64,000 nt of DNA from positions 1 to 64,000 of the forward strand of contig CAKRJY010000004.1 of assembly GCA_934352055.1 (NCBI GenBank). Reading direction: 5' to 3'. The stretch's first letter is position 1, and every line of letters starts with the position of its first letter. The stretch comes from an uncultured Lachnospiraceae bacterium (lineage in GTDB: Bacteria; Bacillota; Clostridia; Lachnospirales; Lachnospiraceae). Made by a program: the position numbers and the translations under genes. Of the stretch, positions 33,819-43,255 are shown one piece after another. The notes under the pieces are model-generated. The model was not told where the DNA came from and searched no databases. It saw only the letters and a program-made list of their open reading frames with translations.

Positions 33819-34067
33819 CTACTTTGTTAAAAACTTTTCAATTTCTTCTACTGCTTTTGTGTCATCAGCACCTTCTGCATCGATGGTTACCACATCACCG
33901 GAAGTAAGTACCAGACTCATCATTCCCATAATGCTCTTTGCATTTACCTTTTTTGTATCCATTTCAAAATAGATTTTGCTGGAAAACTGATTTGCCAGCT
34001 GCACCAAATGAGCGATTGGTGTTGATTCCATACTATCTGTCATACTAATTGTTACGTCTTTTCTCAC
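33819..34067 (-). CDS. crh: Crh-like HPr paralogue lacking the phosphorylatable histidine
   Basis: An 82-residue HPr-fold protein starting at GTG 34067 (GGAGG 7 bases upstream). HPr proteins carry GxHARP at His15. Here the same place reads SMESTPIAHLVQLA, with Glu14 where His15 would be and Thr16 for Arg17. The regulatory site KKVNAKSIMGMMSL is intact, with Ser45 equivalent to HPr Ser46, the target of HPr kinase. Known: B. subtilis Crh lacks the histidine (Gln) and lies after whiA, which is the order found here (rapZ-whiA-this gene). hprK is also in the window at 38254-39192. It is therefore a catabolite-repression cofactor and not a PTS phosphocarrier. Confidence 0.85.
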   Translation of the reverse strand: MRKDVTISMTDSMESTPIAHLVQLANQFSSKIYFEMDTKKVNAKSIMGMMSLVLTSGDVVTIDAEGADDTKAVEEIEKFLTK

Positions 34068-34078
34068 GATTGTTCCTC

Positions 34079-34975
34079 CTATCCCCTATGCCTGTCTGCA
34101 ATCTCGCTGATACGGCGCAGACGATGATTTACACCCGACTTTCCAAGTGGTGGATCTAACAACTGACCCAGATCCTTCAATGGCATATCCGGATGCTCTA
34201 ATCGCACCTCAGCGATTTCTCTAAGACTATCCGGTAAAGATCCCAGACCTCTTGTCTGCTCAATCCATTGAATATCTTCCACTTGCCTGACAGCCGCACT
34301 GACTGTCTTTGTGATGTTCGCCGTCTCGCAATTCACCTTACGATTAACAGAATTTCTCATTTCTTTGAGAATCCGGACATTTTCCAGATTCATCAGAGCC
34401 ACATGAGCTCCCATGACATTTAACATGTCAACAATCTGAGCGCCTTCTTTCAAGTATACTACATAATGCTTCTTTCGCTCTACGATTTTTGCATCCACTG
34501 CAAATCCCTTCATGATTTCCTGTAATTGGACAGCCTGCGGCTGCGTCTTACATACAATCTCAAAGTGATAATTTTTTTGAGGGTCACTCATTGAGCCGGA
34601 CGCCAAAAAAGCTCCTCTGATAAAAGCTCGACGGCAACAGGTCTGTTGTAACAGCAAACCATCCACAACATCCATACGTATGGTAGGTCCCGCAGATGTT
34701 TCTTTATACATTTTGACCATCACCAAAACGTCTTTTGCGTCCTGTTCTTCTAAACAAGCCCCACTCTCAGATATATTAGTAGTTTTACCTAGTAAAGTAA
34801 AGTACTTTTTTTGAACCACAGGATTTTCCGACTCCATCCATAAAACGGTCTTTTTGTCCTGTGTCGAAAGTTTTCCCTCATGACAGATAATTGCCGCCAA
34901 TTCTGCCAATTCACAATGTCTGCCGCCGTCGATATGTTCTGCCAATTCCTGCTTTACTTCTGACGAAAAAGACAT
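34079..34975 (-). CDS. whiA: DNA-binding protein WhiA
   Basis: A 298-residue WhiA, which combines a degenerate LAGLIDADG homing-endonuclease fold with a helix-turn-helix and affects cell division and sporulation genes in Gram-positive bacteria. CCRRAFIRGAFLASGSMSDP (about 114-133) is the LAGLIDADG-type part. The C-terminal LEHPDMPLKDLGQLL and KSGVNHRLRRI (from about 258) form the helix-turn-helix. It is flanked by rapZ and the Crh-like gene as in Bacilli; yvcK is absent from between rapZ and whiA. Confidence 0.93.
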   Translation of the reverse strand: MSFSSEVKQELAEHIDGGRHCELAELAAIICHEGKLSTQDKKTVLWMESENPVVQKKYFTLLGKTTNISESGACLEEQDAKDVLVMVKMYKETSAGPTIRMDVVDGLLLQQTCCRRAFIRGAFLASGSMSDPQKNYHFEIVCKTQPQAVQLQEIMKGFAVDAKIVERKKHYVVYLKEGAQIVDMLNVMGAHVALMNLENVRILKEMRNSVNRKVNCETANITKTVSAAVRQVEDIQWIEQTRGLGSLPDSLREIAEVRLEHPDMPLKDLGQLLDPPLGKSGVNHRLRRISEIADRHRG

Positions 34976-34984
34976 ACGAACCTC

Positions 34985-35860
34985 CTACTTCCCGCGCAGT
35001 GCATCTTTTCCTATATCGCGATGCTCAATTTTAACACCAATGGCATCCTCGTCTAACAAACGTTCATGCAATTTGTTTGCCAAAGTCACAGAACGGTGTT
35101 TTCCACCAGTACATCCAATGGCAATCACCAACTGATTTTTTCCTTCTTTTATGTAATTTGGTATGAGGAATTCGATCATATCCTCTAGCTTGTCCAGGAA
35201 AATATGTGATTCTTCAAACCCCATCACATATTTTTGGATTTCGATATCATTGCCTGTCTTTGGTCTGAGTTCCGCAATATAATACGGATTCGGTAAAAAT
35301 CGTACATCAAAAACAAGGTCTGCATCTGCAGGTATGCCATATTTAAAACCAAAGGACATGACTGTGACAAACAGACTGCGAAAATCTTCTTCCTGCACAA
35401 AGATTTTTTGCAGCTCTTCTTTTAACTCACGTGTCAAAAGATGAGATGTATCAATAATATAGTCTGCCTCTTCCTTTAGGAAGCCAATGGCAGCCCTCTC
35501 TTTGATGATGCCTGCCTGAATACGTTCTGTACCAGACAATGGGTGATTTCGTCTTGTTTCTTTGTATCGTTTGATCAAAACTTCATCTTCTGCATCCAAA
35601 AACAGTATGCTATATTTTTTTCCGTCCTGTCTGAGTTCTGACAATACCGATTGTAATAAATGGAGCGATTCTCCACTACGGATATCAATCCCCACAACCA
35701 GCTTTTGTTCTTTCGCCGATGGCTGCTCCGACAAATCAATAAAGCTCTTAAGCAGTGGAATCGGCAAGTTATCTACACAATAATACCCAAGGTCTTCCAG
35801 CATTTTAAATGCGGTTGTTTTTCCTGCTCCAGACATTCCTGTTAATATTAATAATTTCAT
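34985..35860 (-). CDS. rapZ: RNase adapter RapZ / YvcJ nucleotide-binding protein
   Basis: A 291-residue P-loop protein. Walker A is GMSGAGKTTAF (about 8-18), and the C-terminal domain holds VAIGCTGGKHRSVTLANKL, which is the conserved phosphate-binding part. In Enterobacteria RapZ guides small-RNA decay; in Firmicutes YvcJ is linked to competence and GTP hydrolysis. The exact role here is open. It lies 9 bases upstream of whiA on the minus strand and is probably cotranscribed with the murB-rapZ-whiA-crh set. Confidence 0.93.
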   Translation of the reverse strand: MKLLILTGMSGAGKTTAFKMLEDLGYYCVDNLPIPLLKSFIDLSEQPSAKEQKLVVGIDIRSGESLHLLQSVLSELRQDGKKYSILFLDAEDEVLIKRYKETRRNHPLSGTERIQAGIIKERAAIGFLKEEADYIIDTSHLLTRELKEELQKIFVQEEDFRSLFVTVMSFGFKYGIPADADLVFDVRFLPNPYYIAELRPKTGNDIEIQKYVMGFEESHIFLDKLEDMIEFLIPNYIKEGKNQLVIAIGCTGGKHRSVTLANKLHERLLDEDAIGVKIEHRDIGKDALRGK

Positions 35861-35894
35861 AGCAATTGCCTCCTACACAGCAACATCTATCATA

Positions 35895-36785
35895 TTAAAA
35901 GCGACCCACAAAACGGACTTCCGGTTCCAATGTAACGCCAAACTTATCATACACACGATCTGACACATCCTGCATCAGTTGTCTGATTTCGGCGGCTGTT
36001 GCCTGCCCCAGATTTACCACAAAGCCACAGTGTTTTTCAGATACTGCTGCATCTCCCACACGATAGCCGGCAAGTCCGGCATCCATAATCAGTTTGCCCG
36101 CAAAATAGCCTTCCGGTCGCTTAAATGTGCTTCCTGCACTTGGATATTCCAATGGCTGTTTCTCCTGGCGCCTCGCACGATAATCATCCATTTCTGCTTT
36201 GATTTCTTTTGCGTCCTGCGGATGTAATTTTAACATGGTACGTAAAACAATTGCCTGTTCTTCCATCATGCGACTATGGCGATACGATAAATCCAGATCC
36301 TCTGCTGCCCATCTTTCTATCGTTCCATCTTCTAACAAAACATCTACCCATTGTATAACGTCCTTCATCTCTCCGCCATACGCACCGGCATTCATATATA
36401 CCGCGCCACCAATGGTTCCGGGAATTCCTGCCGCAAAAGCCAGTCCTCCCAGCCCCTGTTCTAACGCTGCCTTTGCCACTTGTGAAAGCAAAGCACCTGC
36501 CTCTACTGTGATACACTCACCCTCAACTTGAATAGCAGAAGCTTCTTTTCCAAGAGAAATGACTAATCCATCAATCCCGGCATCCGCAACCAACACATTG
36601 CTCCCATTTCCAAGAATCGTCACCGGTATTTCCTGTTCTTTACAGTATGTCATCAGCTGCGAAATGTCTTCTATGGCTACAGACGCAAAAAGCCCTGCTG
36701 GGCCGCCAACACGAAATGTGGTATGGCGGCTCATAGGCTCATTTTCTAAAAAATTAATATGTGGAAATTCTTTTTTGATTTCCAT
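35895..36785 (-). CDS. murB: UDP-N-acetylenolpyruvoylglucosamine reductase
   Basis: FAD-dependent enzyme that reduces UDP-GlcNAc-enolpyruvate to UDP-MurNAc in peptidoglycan synthesis. ATG 36785 is chosen (GGAGG 11 bases upstream); the frame is open further up but would overlap the M18 gene. It has 296 residues, as in type II MurB. The FAD-binding TILGNGSNVLVADAGIDGLVI (about 52-72), FAAGIPGTIGGAVYMNAGAYGG (about 113-134) and SAGSTFKRPEGYFAGKLI (about 215-232) are present. Ser in the GSTFKRP motif is the proton donor. First in the order murB-rapZ-whiA-crh, which joins wall synthesis to the RapZ cluster. Confidence 0.93.
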   Translation of the reverse strand: MEIKKEFPHINFLENEPMSRHTTFRVGGPAGLFASVAIEDISQLMTYCKEQEIPVTILGNGSNVLVADAGIDGLVISLGKEASAIQVEGECITVEAGALLSQVAKAALEQGLGGLAFAAGIPGTIGGAVYMNAGAYGGEMKDVIQWVDVLLEDGTIERWAAEDLDLSYRHSRMMEEQAIVLRTMLKLHPQDAKEIKAEMDDYRARRQEKQPLEYPSAGSTFKRPEGYFAGKLIMDAGLAGYRVGDAAVSEKHCGFVVNLGQATAAEIRQLMQDVSDRVYDKFGVTLEPEVRFVGRF

Positions 36786-36816
36786 ATGTTTCTTTTCCTC
36801 CATGGTCAATCTGCTC

Positions 36817-38199
36817 TTAGTTGTGCAAAAATGCCACATAACCCTTGTATGCTTCATACAAATCTACTTTACTGATAATCTCCCATGGTGCATGCATGTT
36901 TAATACAGCCACACCACTGTCAATTACCTGCATATCCAGATTTCCAAGAATATATGCAATTGTTCCGCCGCCGCCTGCATCTACTTTACCAAGTTCTGCT
37001 GTCTGGAAGCAAACATCTGCATCATCCATCACCTTACGCATCTCTGCCACGTATTCTGCACTTGCATCATTAGAGCCGGATTTGCCGCGTGCGCCTGTAT
37101 ATTTGTTAAATACAATACCTCTGCCAAAATACGCTGCATTCTTTTTCTCCATAACCGATGGATAGTTTGGATCATATGCTGCACTAACATCTGAAGACAG
37201 TGCCTTAGAATTGCGAAGCGCACGACGCAATAACAATGCAGATGCCTCTCCGGTCAATGCCATCACTTCTGCTACGGTATTTTCAAAGAAACGGGATTCC
37301 ATACCGGTTGCTCCAACAGATCCGATTTCTTCTTTATCTACCAAGAGACAAACGCTTGTATATTCCACATCTGAAACTTCTGCAATCGCTGCCAAGGAAG
37401 GATATGCACAAACACGATCATCATGTCCATAACCCATAATCATAGAGCGGTCAAAGCCATAATCTCTCGCTTTTCCAGCCGGCACTACCTCAATCTCTGC
37501 AGATAAGAAATCTTCTTCCTCAATATCATACTGCTCGCACAGAATACGAAGAACATTTGCCTTTACGCATTCTTTCTCATCTTCACTCTCTAATGGAATA
37601 CTTCCTACCAGGACATTTAAGTCCTCTCCTTCGATGACCTTAGATGCCTTTTTATCTAATTGTTCTGACGACAAATGGATCAAAAGATCACTCACACCAA
37701 AAACAGGATCGTCTTCTTTTTCACCGACACAAACATCAATAACGCTTCCGTCTTTTTTGGCAATCACACCATGCAGTGCCAATGGCAATGTTACCCACTG
37801 GTATTTTTTCACGCCACCATAATAATGGGTGTCGAGAAGTGCCATGTCGGTGTCCTCATATAACGGATTCTGTTTCAAATCCAATCTTGGCGAATCAATA
37901 TGAGCACCTAAGATACGCATTCCTTCAGAAACCGGACGTTTTCCAATAACAAAGGCTGCCACCATTTTCTTTTTATTCATCGCATACACTTTATCGCCAA
38001 CTTTTAACGTCTTTCCGGCTGCAATGACTTCATCCAAATTCTCAAATCCTGCGCGCTTTACTTCCTCTACAAAAAAGGCTGCACATTCTCTCTCTGTTTT
38101 GTTCTCTGACAAAAAGATACGATAGCCCTCCGCAAAATCATACACAGCTTTTCGCTTGTCCTCATCCTGATACTTTTTCCATGCGTTTGTTCTTTCCAA
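36817..38199 (-). CDS. M18 family aminopeptidase
   Basis: Zinc aminopeptidase of 460 residues, starting at TTG 38199 (GGAG 9 bases upstream; no in-frame ATG near). Metal-binding motifs AHIDSPRLDLK (about 99-109), GYGHDDRVCAYPSLA (about 255-269), DKEEIGSVGATGM (about 287-299) and LGKVDAGGGGTIAY (about 410-423) follow M18 order. The substrate is N-terminal Glu/Asp in some M18 members, but this one is nearer to the 'aminopeptidase 1' group of Clostridia. It acts in the cytosol. Rare TTG start is worth noting. Confidence 0.9.
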   Translation of the reverse strand: MERTNAWKKYQDEDKRKAVYDFAEGYRIFLSENKTERECAAFFVEEVKRAGFENLDEVIAAGKTLKVGDKVYAMNKKKMVAAFVIGKRPVSEGMRILGAHIDSPRLDLKQNPLYEDTDMALLDTHYYGGVKKYQWVTLPLALHGVIAKKDGSVIDVCVGEKEDDPVFGVSDLLIHLSSEQLDKKASKVIEGEDLNVLVGSIPLESEDEKECVKANVLRILCEQYDIEEEDFLSAEIEVVPAGKARDYGFDRSMIMGYGHDDRVCAYPSLAAIAEVSDVEYTSVCLLVDKEEIGSVGATGMESRFFENTVAEVMALTGEASALLLRRALRNSKALSSDVSAAYDPNYPSVMEKKNAAYFGRGIVFNKYTGARGKSGSNDASAEYVAEMRKVMDDADVCFQTAELGKVDAGGGGTIAYILGNLDMQVIDSGVAVLNMHAPWEIISKVDLYEAYKGYVAFLHN

Positions 38200-38253
38200 A
38201 ATAAAACACTCCTTACTTTATATAATATATTCTAAACGTCAGATATCATGTCT

Positions 38254-39192
38254 TTATTCTGACTGTCCATGGCTGATATTGTCCTGCACACGACGATATA
38301 ACTCCTGTGCTGCATTATATCCCATCTTCTTCTGACGATAATTTACCGCTGCTGTCTCACAGATTACAGCAAGGTTACGTCCTGGTCGGATTGGCAGAGA
38401 ATGACAAGTAACATCAATTCCTAAAATGTTCATATACTCATCTTCTAAGCCCAGGCGGTCATAGTCATTTTCTTTCTTCCAATCCTCTAACTTGATAACA
38501 AAGTCAATTCTTTGACGTTCTTTGATGCTCTCGACACCAAACAGGCTCTTAACATCAATGATACCAATACCACGAAGCTCGATAAAATGCTTGGTAATCG
38601 TCGGGGCACATCCCATCAATGTATGCGCATTTGTCTTGCGGATTTCGACCACATCATCTGCAACCAGACGATGACCTCTGCGGACGAGTTCGAGAGCCGC
38701 TTCACTTTTACCGATACCACTCTCACCGGTGATCAAAAGTCCTTCACCGTAAACATCTACAAGTACTCCATGAATGGTAGCACATGGAGCCAACAATATA
38801 TTTAACTCGAATATCAATTCTGACATAAACTCAGATGTTCCGCGATCTGTACCAAGAATTGGGATCTTGCGTTCGTGAGCCACATCCATCAGTGACTGTT
38901 CCGGCACAAATCCACGGCAGAAGATCAGACATGGTATATCATAACTGAGCAGTTTCCGATAAATCTTTGCTCGTTCCTCTACAGGCTTATTATTCATATA
39001 AGCATATTCCACCATACCAATCATCTGGATACGATTTTCTTCAAAATGTTCATAGAAGCCATTCAGCTGCAATGCCGGACGATTCACATCCGCCATACTC
39101 ACAAAATGTTCCTCCAGGTTCAACTCTTCCGTAAAGTTTTTTAGATGCAGCTTTTCTGCAACAACCGATAATTTTGCCTGTATTGGTCCCAT
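38254..39192 (-). CDS. hprK: HPr kinase/phosphorylase
   Basis: Phosphorylates HPr and Crh at the regulatory serine when fructose-1,6-bisphosphate and ATP are high, and removes it when phosphate is high. It is 312 residues long. The N-terminal domain is followed by the P-loop GESGIGKSEAALELV (about 154-168). The HPrK signature is LRGIGIIDVKSLFG (about 203-216), and the C-terminal ends RVQDNISHG. It is preceded by a promoter at 39239-39267. Its direct partner, the Crh-like protein, is encoded 4 kb away on the same strand. HPr itself is not in the window. Confidence 0.95.
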   Translation of the reverse strand: MGPIQAKLSVVAEKLHLKNFTEELNLEEHFVSMADVNRPALQLNGFYEHFEENRIQMIGMVEYAYMNNKPVEERAKIYRKLLSYDIPCLIFCRGFVPEQSLMDVAHERKIPILGTDRGTSEFMSELIFELNILLAPCATIHGVLVDVYGEGLLITGESGIGKSEAALELVRRGHRLVADDVVEIRKTNAHTLMGCAPTITKHFIELRGIGIIDVKSLFGVESIKERQRIDFVIKLEDWKKENDYDRLGLEDEYMNILGIDVTCHSLPIRPGRNLAVICETAAVNYRQKKMGYNAAQELYRRVQDNISHGQSE

Positions 39193-39238
39193 AGCACTTC
39201 TCCTTTTATTGTAAAATTACTGTATTTATGCTTCTGTT

Positions 39239-39267
39239 ATTGTACCCAACTTTTGCATTTTTGTACA
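39239..39267 (-). promoter_or_regulatory. Promoter of hprK
   Basis: Minus strand: TGTACA (39267-39262), 17-base spacer, TACAAT (39244-39239), in the 81-base gap between uvrC and hprK. The -35 is weak. Confidence 0.5.
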
Positions 39268-39273
39268 GTATCC

Positions 39274-41148
39274 TTATGCATCCGCACCATGAAAATAGCG
39301 GTATAAATTCTCTGCGGCACGCAAATCCATGGATGGCGTTTCCGCCAATTCTTCCACACTCGCCTCACGCATCTGCTCTGCGCTATCATAACGCTTCATC
39401 AGTGCCTTTCGTCTTGTCGGTCCAATACCCTCCACATCATCTAAAAAACTATGCACCTGTGATTTACTTCGCAAGGAGCGATGGTATTCAATCGCAAACC
39501 GGTGTGCCTCATCCTGCAAGCGCGTGATCAGATGAAATCCTTCCGATGTCCGTTCAATTGGGATCAACGCATTGTGAAAATACAGACCACGTGTCCTATG
39601 ATGATCATCCTTCACCATGCCACACACCGGAATCTGTAAACCAAGTTCTGCCAATACCTCTTCACAAATATTAACCTGTCCTCGTCCACCATCCATCATG
39701 ATCACATCCGGAAATCTAGTAAAACTTCCCAGTGTCTCATCCGCCCCTTTTTCACGCAGGGATTCCAATTCTTGTAAACCATGCGAAAAACGGCGTGTCA
39801 GGACTTCCCGCATCGCACCATAATCATCCGGTCCGCTGATTGTTTTTAACTTAAACTTGCGGTAGTCACTGCGCAAAGGTTTTCCTTTTTCAAAAACCAC
39901 CATCGATCCTACCGTTTGAAATCCATTGATATTTGAAATATCATATGCCTCCATACGATTCAAATGGGCAATACCAAGCAGTCCGGCAATCTCTTTTAAA
40001 GCGCCAATGGTACGCCCTTCTTCTTTTTTGATGCGTTCCCGATCCTGCTCTAATACCATCGCAGCATTTTTTGCCGCCAATTCCACCATCTTATTTTTCA
40101 TGCCTTTTTGTGGTGTGCGAAGATACACGCGTTGCCCTTTTCTTGTACTAAGCCACTGCTCGATCACTTCTTTATCCGCAATCTGCTCCTGTAAAAAAAT
40201 CTCACGTGGAATCACCGGTGTTCCTGCATAAAACTGTTGTATGAAGCGCGCTACAACTTCTTCATCAGCTTCATCCACACGCACATTCATAAAGAAATGT
40301 TCCCGTCCGATCAACTTGCCGGAGCGCACGAAAAAGACCTGTACTACCGCATCTTCTCCCTGCTTTGCCATAGCTACAATGTCTTTGTCATCCATTTCCG
40401 ATGCATTCGTCATCTTTTGCTTTTGTACACAGGCACGTACACTGCCCAAAAGATCCCGATACTCCGCTGCCTTTTCAAAATCCATCGCCTCCGCTGCTTT
40501 TTGCATCTTCTGCGTCAGCATCTTCTCCACTTCACCATAAGAGCCATTCAAAAAATCAATAGCTCCCTGCACGCTTTTTCGATATTCTTCCTCAGAAACC
40601 TGACCGGTACACACTCCCGGGCACTGCTTCATATGATAATTCAGACATGGTCTGCGTTTGCCAAATTGCTCTGGAAACCTCTGATTGCAGGTGCGCAAGT
40701 GATAAATCTTTTGAATCAGATCAATGGTATCCTTGACTGCTGCGGCACTTGTAAATGGCCCAAAATACTTTGCCTTGTCTTTTTTCAATTCACGCGAAAA
40801 AAGTACACGAGGATATGCCTCCTGTACTGTTACCTTAATGTACGGATACGTCTTGTCATCACGAAGCATGGTATTATACTTCGGGCGATGTTCTTTAATG
40901 AGATTGCACTCTAACACCAATGCCTCCAATTCGGAATCCGTAACGATATATTCAAAGTAGGCAATCTGCTGTACCATGCGCTGTTTTTTGATTCCTTCAT
41001 CATGACTTGGCTGAAAATACTGGTGCACGCGATGGCGCAGTGATTTTGCTTTACCAATGTAGATAATCGTATCCTTTACATCATGCATAATATAAACTCC
41101 CGGAGAATCCGGGAGTTTTGTTAATTCTTCTTCGATTGAAAAATTCAT
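39274..41148 (-). CDS. uvrC: Excinuclease ABC subunit C
   Basis: Makes both incisions in nucleotide excision repair. It has 624 residues, a normal length. The N-terminal GIY-YIG domain is at about 14-95, with SPGVYIMHDVKDTIIYIGKA starting near 15. A UVR motif region lies around 205-240, then the RNase H-like half and the C-terminal helix-hairpin-helix (DDVEGIGPTRRKALMKRY, about 570-587). Six bases separate it from the end of ftsH, so the two probably share a transcript. Confidence 0.95.
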   Translation of the reverse strand: MNFSIEEELTKLPDSPGVYIMHDVKDTIIYIGKAKSLRHRVHQYFQPSHDEGIKKQRMVQQIAYFEYIVTDSELEALVLECNLIKEHRPKYNTMLRDDKTYPYIKVTVQEAYPRVLFSRELKKDKAKYFGPFTSAAAVKDTIDLIQKIYHLRTCNQRFPEQFGKRRPCLNYHMKQCPGVCTGQVSEEEYRKSVQGAIDFLNGSYGEVEKMLTQKMQKAAEAMDFEKAAEYRDLLGSVRACVQKQKMTNASEMDDKDIVAMAKQGEDAVVQVFFVRSGKLIGREHFFMNVRVDEADEEVVARFIQQFYAGTPVIPREIFLQEQIADKEVIEQWLSTRKGQRVYLRTPQKGMKNKMVELAAKNAAMVLEQDRERIKKEEGRTIGALKEIAGLLGIAHLNRMEAYDISNINGFQTVGSMVVFEKGKPLRSDYRKFKLKTISGPDDYGAMREVLTRRFSHGLQELESLREKGADETLGSFTRFPDVIMMDGGRGQVNICEEVLAELGLQIPVCGMVKDDHHRTRGLYFHNALIPIERTSEGFHLITRLQDEAHRFAIEYHRSLRSKSQVHSFLDDVEGIGPTRRKALMKRYDSAEQMREASVEELAETPSMDLRAAENLYRYFHGADA

Positions 41149-41153
41149 ATGTT

Positions 41154-43133
41154 TTACTCTTCTACAAATAAATCCTTGTTATCGGCTGCATCCGTCTGCT
41201 CCGGCTCATCTAATCCCTTGAGCTGACGGAAAATTTTCATAAATTCCTTACCGGTGATTGTCTCATGTTCATACAGATAATCCGATATATGATCTAAGAC
41301 TTCACGGTTTTCTTTTAATAATGCTGTCGCCTTATCATAACATTCTGTGACGATACGAAGAACTTCCTGGTCGACAAGTGCCGCCGTCTGCTCTCCACAG
41401 GTCATAGAAGCTCTTCCCTCCAGATACTGGTTCTCAACAGTGGCAAGTCCCATCATGCCAAATTTGTCTGACATACCAAAACGTGTTACCATGTTGCGCG
41501 CAATACTTGTCGCATTTTCAATATCATTCGAAGCTCCACTCGTTGGCGATTCAAAAACAAGCTGTTCTGCCGCACGTCCGCCCATAAATGTGGTAATCTT
41601 TGCAAGCAGTTCGTCTTTTGTCTCCAAAAACTTTTCTTCTTCCGGTGTCTGTAACGTATAGCCAAGTGCTCCCATGGTACGAGGCACAATGGTAATCTTT
41701 TGTACCGGCTCCGTATTTTTTTGTAAAGCAGATACAAGCGCGTGTCCCACCTCATGGTAAGAGACAATTTTACGTTCCTTGTCGCTCATGACGCGGTCTT
41801 TTTTCTCTTTGCCACCAACGGCAACTAATTCAAATGCCTCAAATAAATCTTTCTGATTTACAAATTTACGATCGTGTTTTACCGCAATAATCGCGGCTTC
41901 GTTGATAATATTGGCAAGATCTGATCCCACGAGACCGGCAGAAGCTAGTGCAAGTGCATCCAAATCTACCGTCTCATCCATAGAAACATCCTTTGCATGG
42001 ACTTTCAATGTCTCAAGACGTCCCTTTTGATCCGGACGGTCTACAATGATACGACGGTCAAATCGGCCCGGGCGAAGCAATGCTTTATCCAATACTTCCG
42101 GTCGGTTTGTCGCAGCGAGAATCAACAATCCCTTTGATGTATCAAAGCCATCCATTTCTGCCAATAACTGGTTCAATGTCTGTTCACGCTCGTCATTTCC
42201 GCCACCATAGCGGGAATCACGGCTTTTACCAATCGCATCAATTTCGTCAATAAAAATGATACATGGTGCTGCTTTTTGCGCCTCTTTAAACAGATCACGT
42301 ACACGGGATGCTCCTACGCCGACAAACATCTCTACGAAATCAGAACCTGCTAATGAGAAGAATGGTACGCCGGCTTCACCGGCAACTGCTTTTGCCAAAA
42401 GTGTTTTACCTGTTCCCGGAGGGCCTACTAAAAGTGCACCCTTTGGCAATTTTGCTCCAATGGCTGTATATTTCTGTGGATTATGCAAAAAGTCAACCAC
42501 TTCCTGCAAAGATTCCTTTGCTTCGTCCTGTCCTGCCACATCCTTAAAGGTCACGCCGGTACTCTTTTCCACATATACCTTTGCGTTGGATTTACCAACG
42601 CCCATAGCGCCGCCACCCATACGTTTCATAAGGAATGACATCAAAATCCAAAGCAATACAATCGGTATGACAAAACTCAGAACATTGTAGATGATTACGG
42701 CTGTTGAATCCGCTATCTCTCCATCAATTTCGACATTATGTGCCTTTAACAGCGGTAAAAGATCCTCATCCGCAATGTATGCCGTATAGTACGTCATGGT
42801 CAGATCCTGACCGGTACTTTCTTTGTATAATTGTGCCTGCAGCTGACTTTTCTGTGACTTCGACTTATAAGATGCATCCTTTGTCAATTTGATGTTGATC
42901 TGATCCCCATCAAAAACAACTGATTTGACCTGGTCTTCTTCCACCAGTTTTAAGAACTTGGTGTACGTGATTGCCTCTGTTGTACTAGAACCTGCACTGC
43001 TGTATAAAAGACTCGTGATAAACATCGCGATCAATGCAAACAGCACAAAAAGCATAATCGGCTGTCTTGGCTTCTTATTATTGTCATTGTTATTCGATCC
43101 ACCCTGTTGTGAACCATTGTTGTTTTCGTTCAT
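41154..43133 (-). CDS. ftsH: ATP-dependent zinc metalloprotease FtsH
   Basis: Membrane AAA+ protease that removes unfolded membrane and regulatory proteins. It has 659 residues from ATG 43133 (GGAGG 4 bases upstream), with a Gln/Asn-rich N-terminus, a membrane segment at about 25-44, an extracellular region and a second segment near 148-167. Walker A is GPPGTGKTLLAKAV, the second region of homology DRRIIVDRPD, and the zinc motif SYHEVGHAL. The C-terminal acidic tail is usual. Has its own promoter at 43168-43196. Confidence 0.96.
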   Translation of the reverse strand: MNENNNGSQQGGSNNNDNNKKPRQPIMLFVLFALIAMFITSLLYSSAGSSTTEAITYTKFLKLVEEDQVKSVVFDGDQINIKLTKDASYKSKSQKSQLQAQLYKESTGQDLTMTYYTAYIADEDLLPLLKAHNVEIDGEIADSTAVIIYNVLSFVIPIVLLWILMSFLMKRMGGGAMGVGKSNAKVYVEKSTGVTFKDVAGQDEAKESLQEVVDFLHNPQKYTAIGAKLPKGALLVGPPGTGKTLLAKAVAGEAGVPFFSLAGSDFVEMFVGVGASRVRDLFKEAQKAAPCIIFIDEIDAIGKSRDSRYGGGNDEREQTLNQLLAEMDGFDTSKGLLILAATNRPEVLDKALLRPGRFDRRIIVDRPDQKGRLETLKVHAKDVSMDETVDLDALALASAGLVGSDLANIINEAAIIAVKHDRKFVNQKDLFEAFELVAVGGKEKKDRVMSDKERKIVSYHEVGHALVSALQKNTEPVQKITIVPRTMGALGYTLQTPEEEKFLETKDELLAKITTFMGGRAAEQLVFESPTSGASNDIENATSIARNMVTRFGMSDKFGMMGLATVENQYLEGRASMTCGEQTAALVDQEVLRIVTECYDKATALLKENREVLDHISDYLYEHETITGKEFMKIFRQLKGLDEPEQTDAADNKDLFVEE

Positions 43134-43167
43134 TTTATCCTCCACTCGCGTAGGTATTACCTCATAT

Positions 43168-43196
43168 ATTATATTTTACCTAAATGGCAAAAGCAA
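43168..43196 (-). promoter_or_regulatory. Promoter of the ftsH-uvrC transcript
   Basis: Minus strand: TTGCTT (43196-43191), 17-base spacer, TATAAT (43173-43168), 35 bases before the ftsH start. Confidence 0.7.
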
Positions 43197-43255
43197 TACT
43201 ACCCAGGTGTGTTTTATGGTAATTTTCGAATTGGTTTATACTTTTTTAACTTTTT

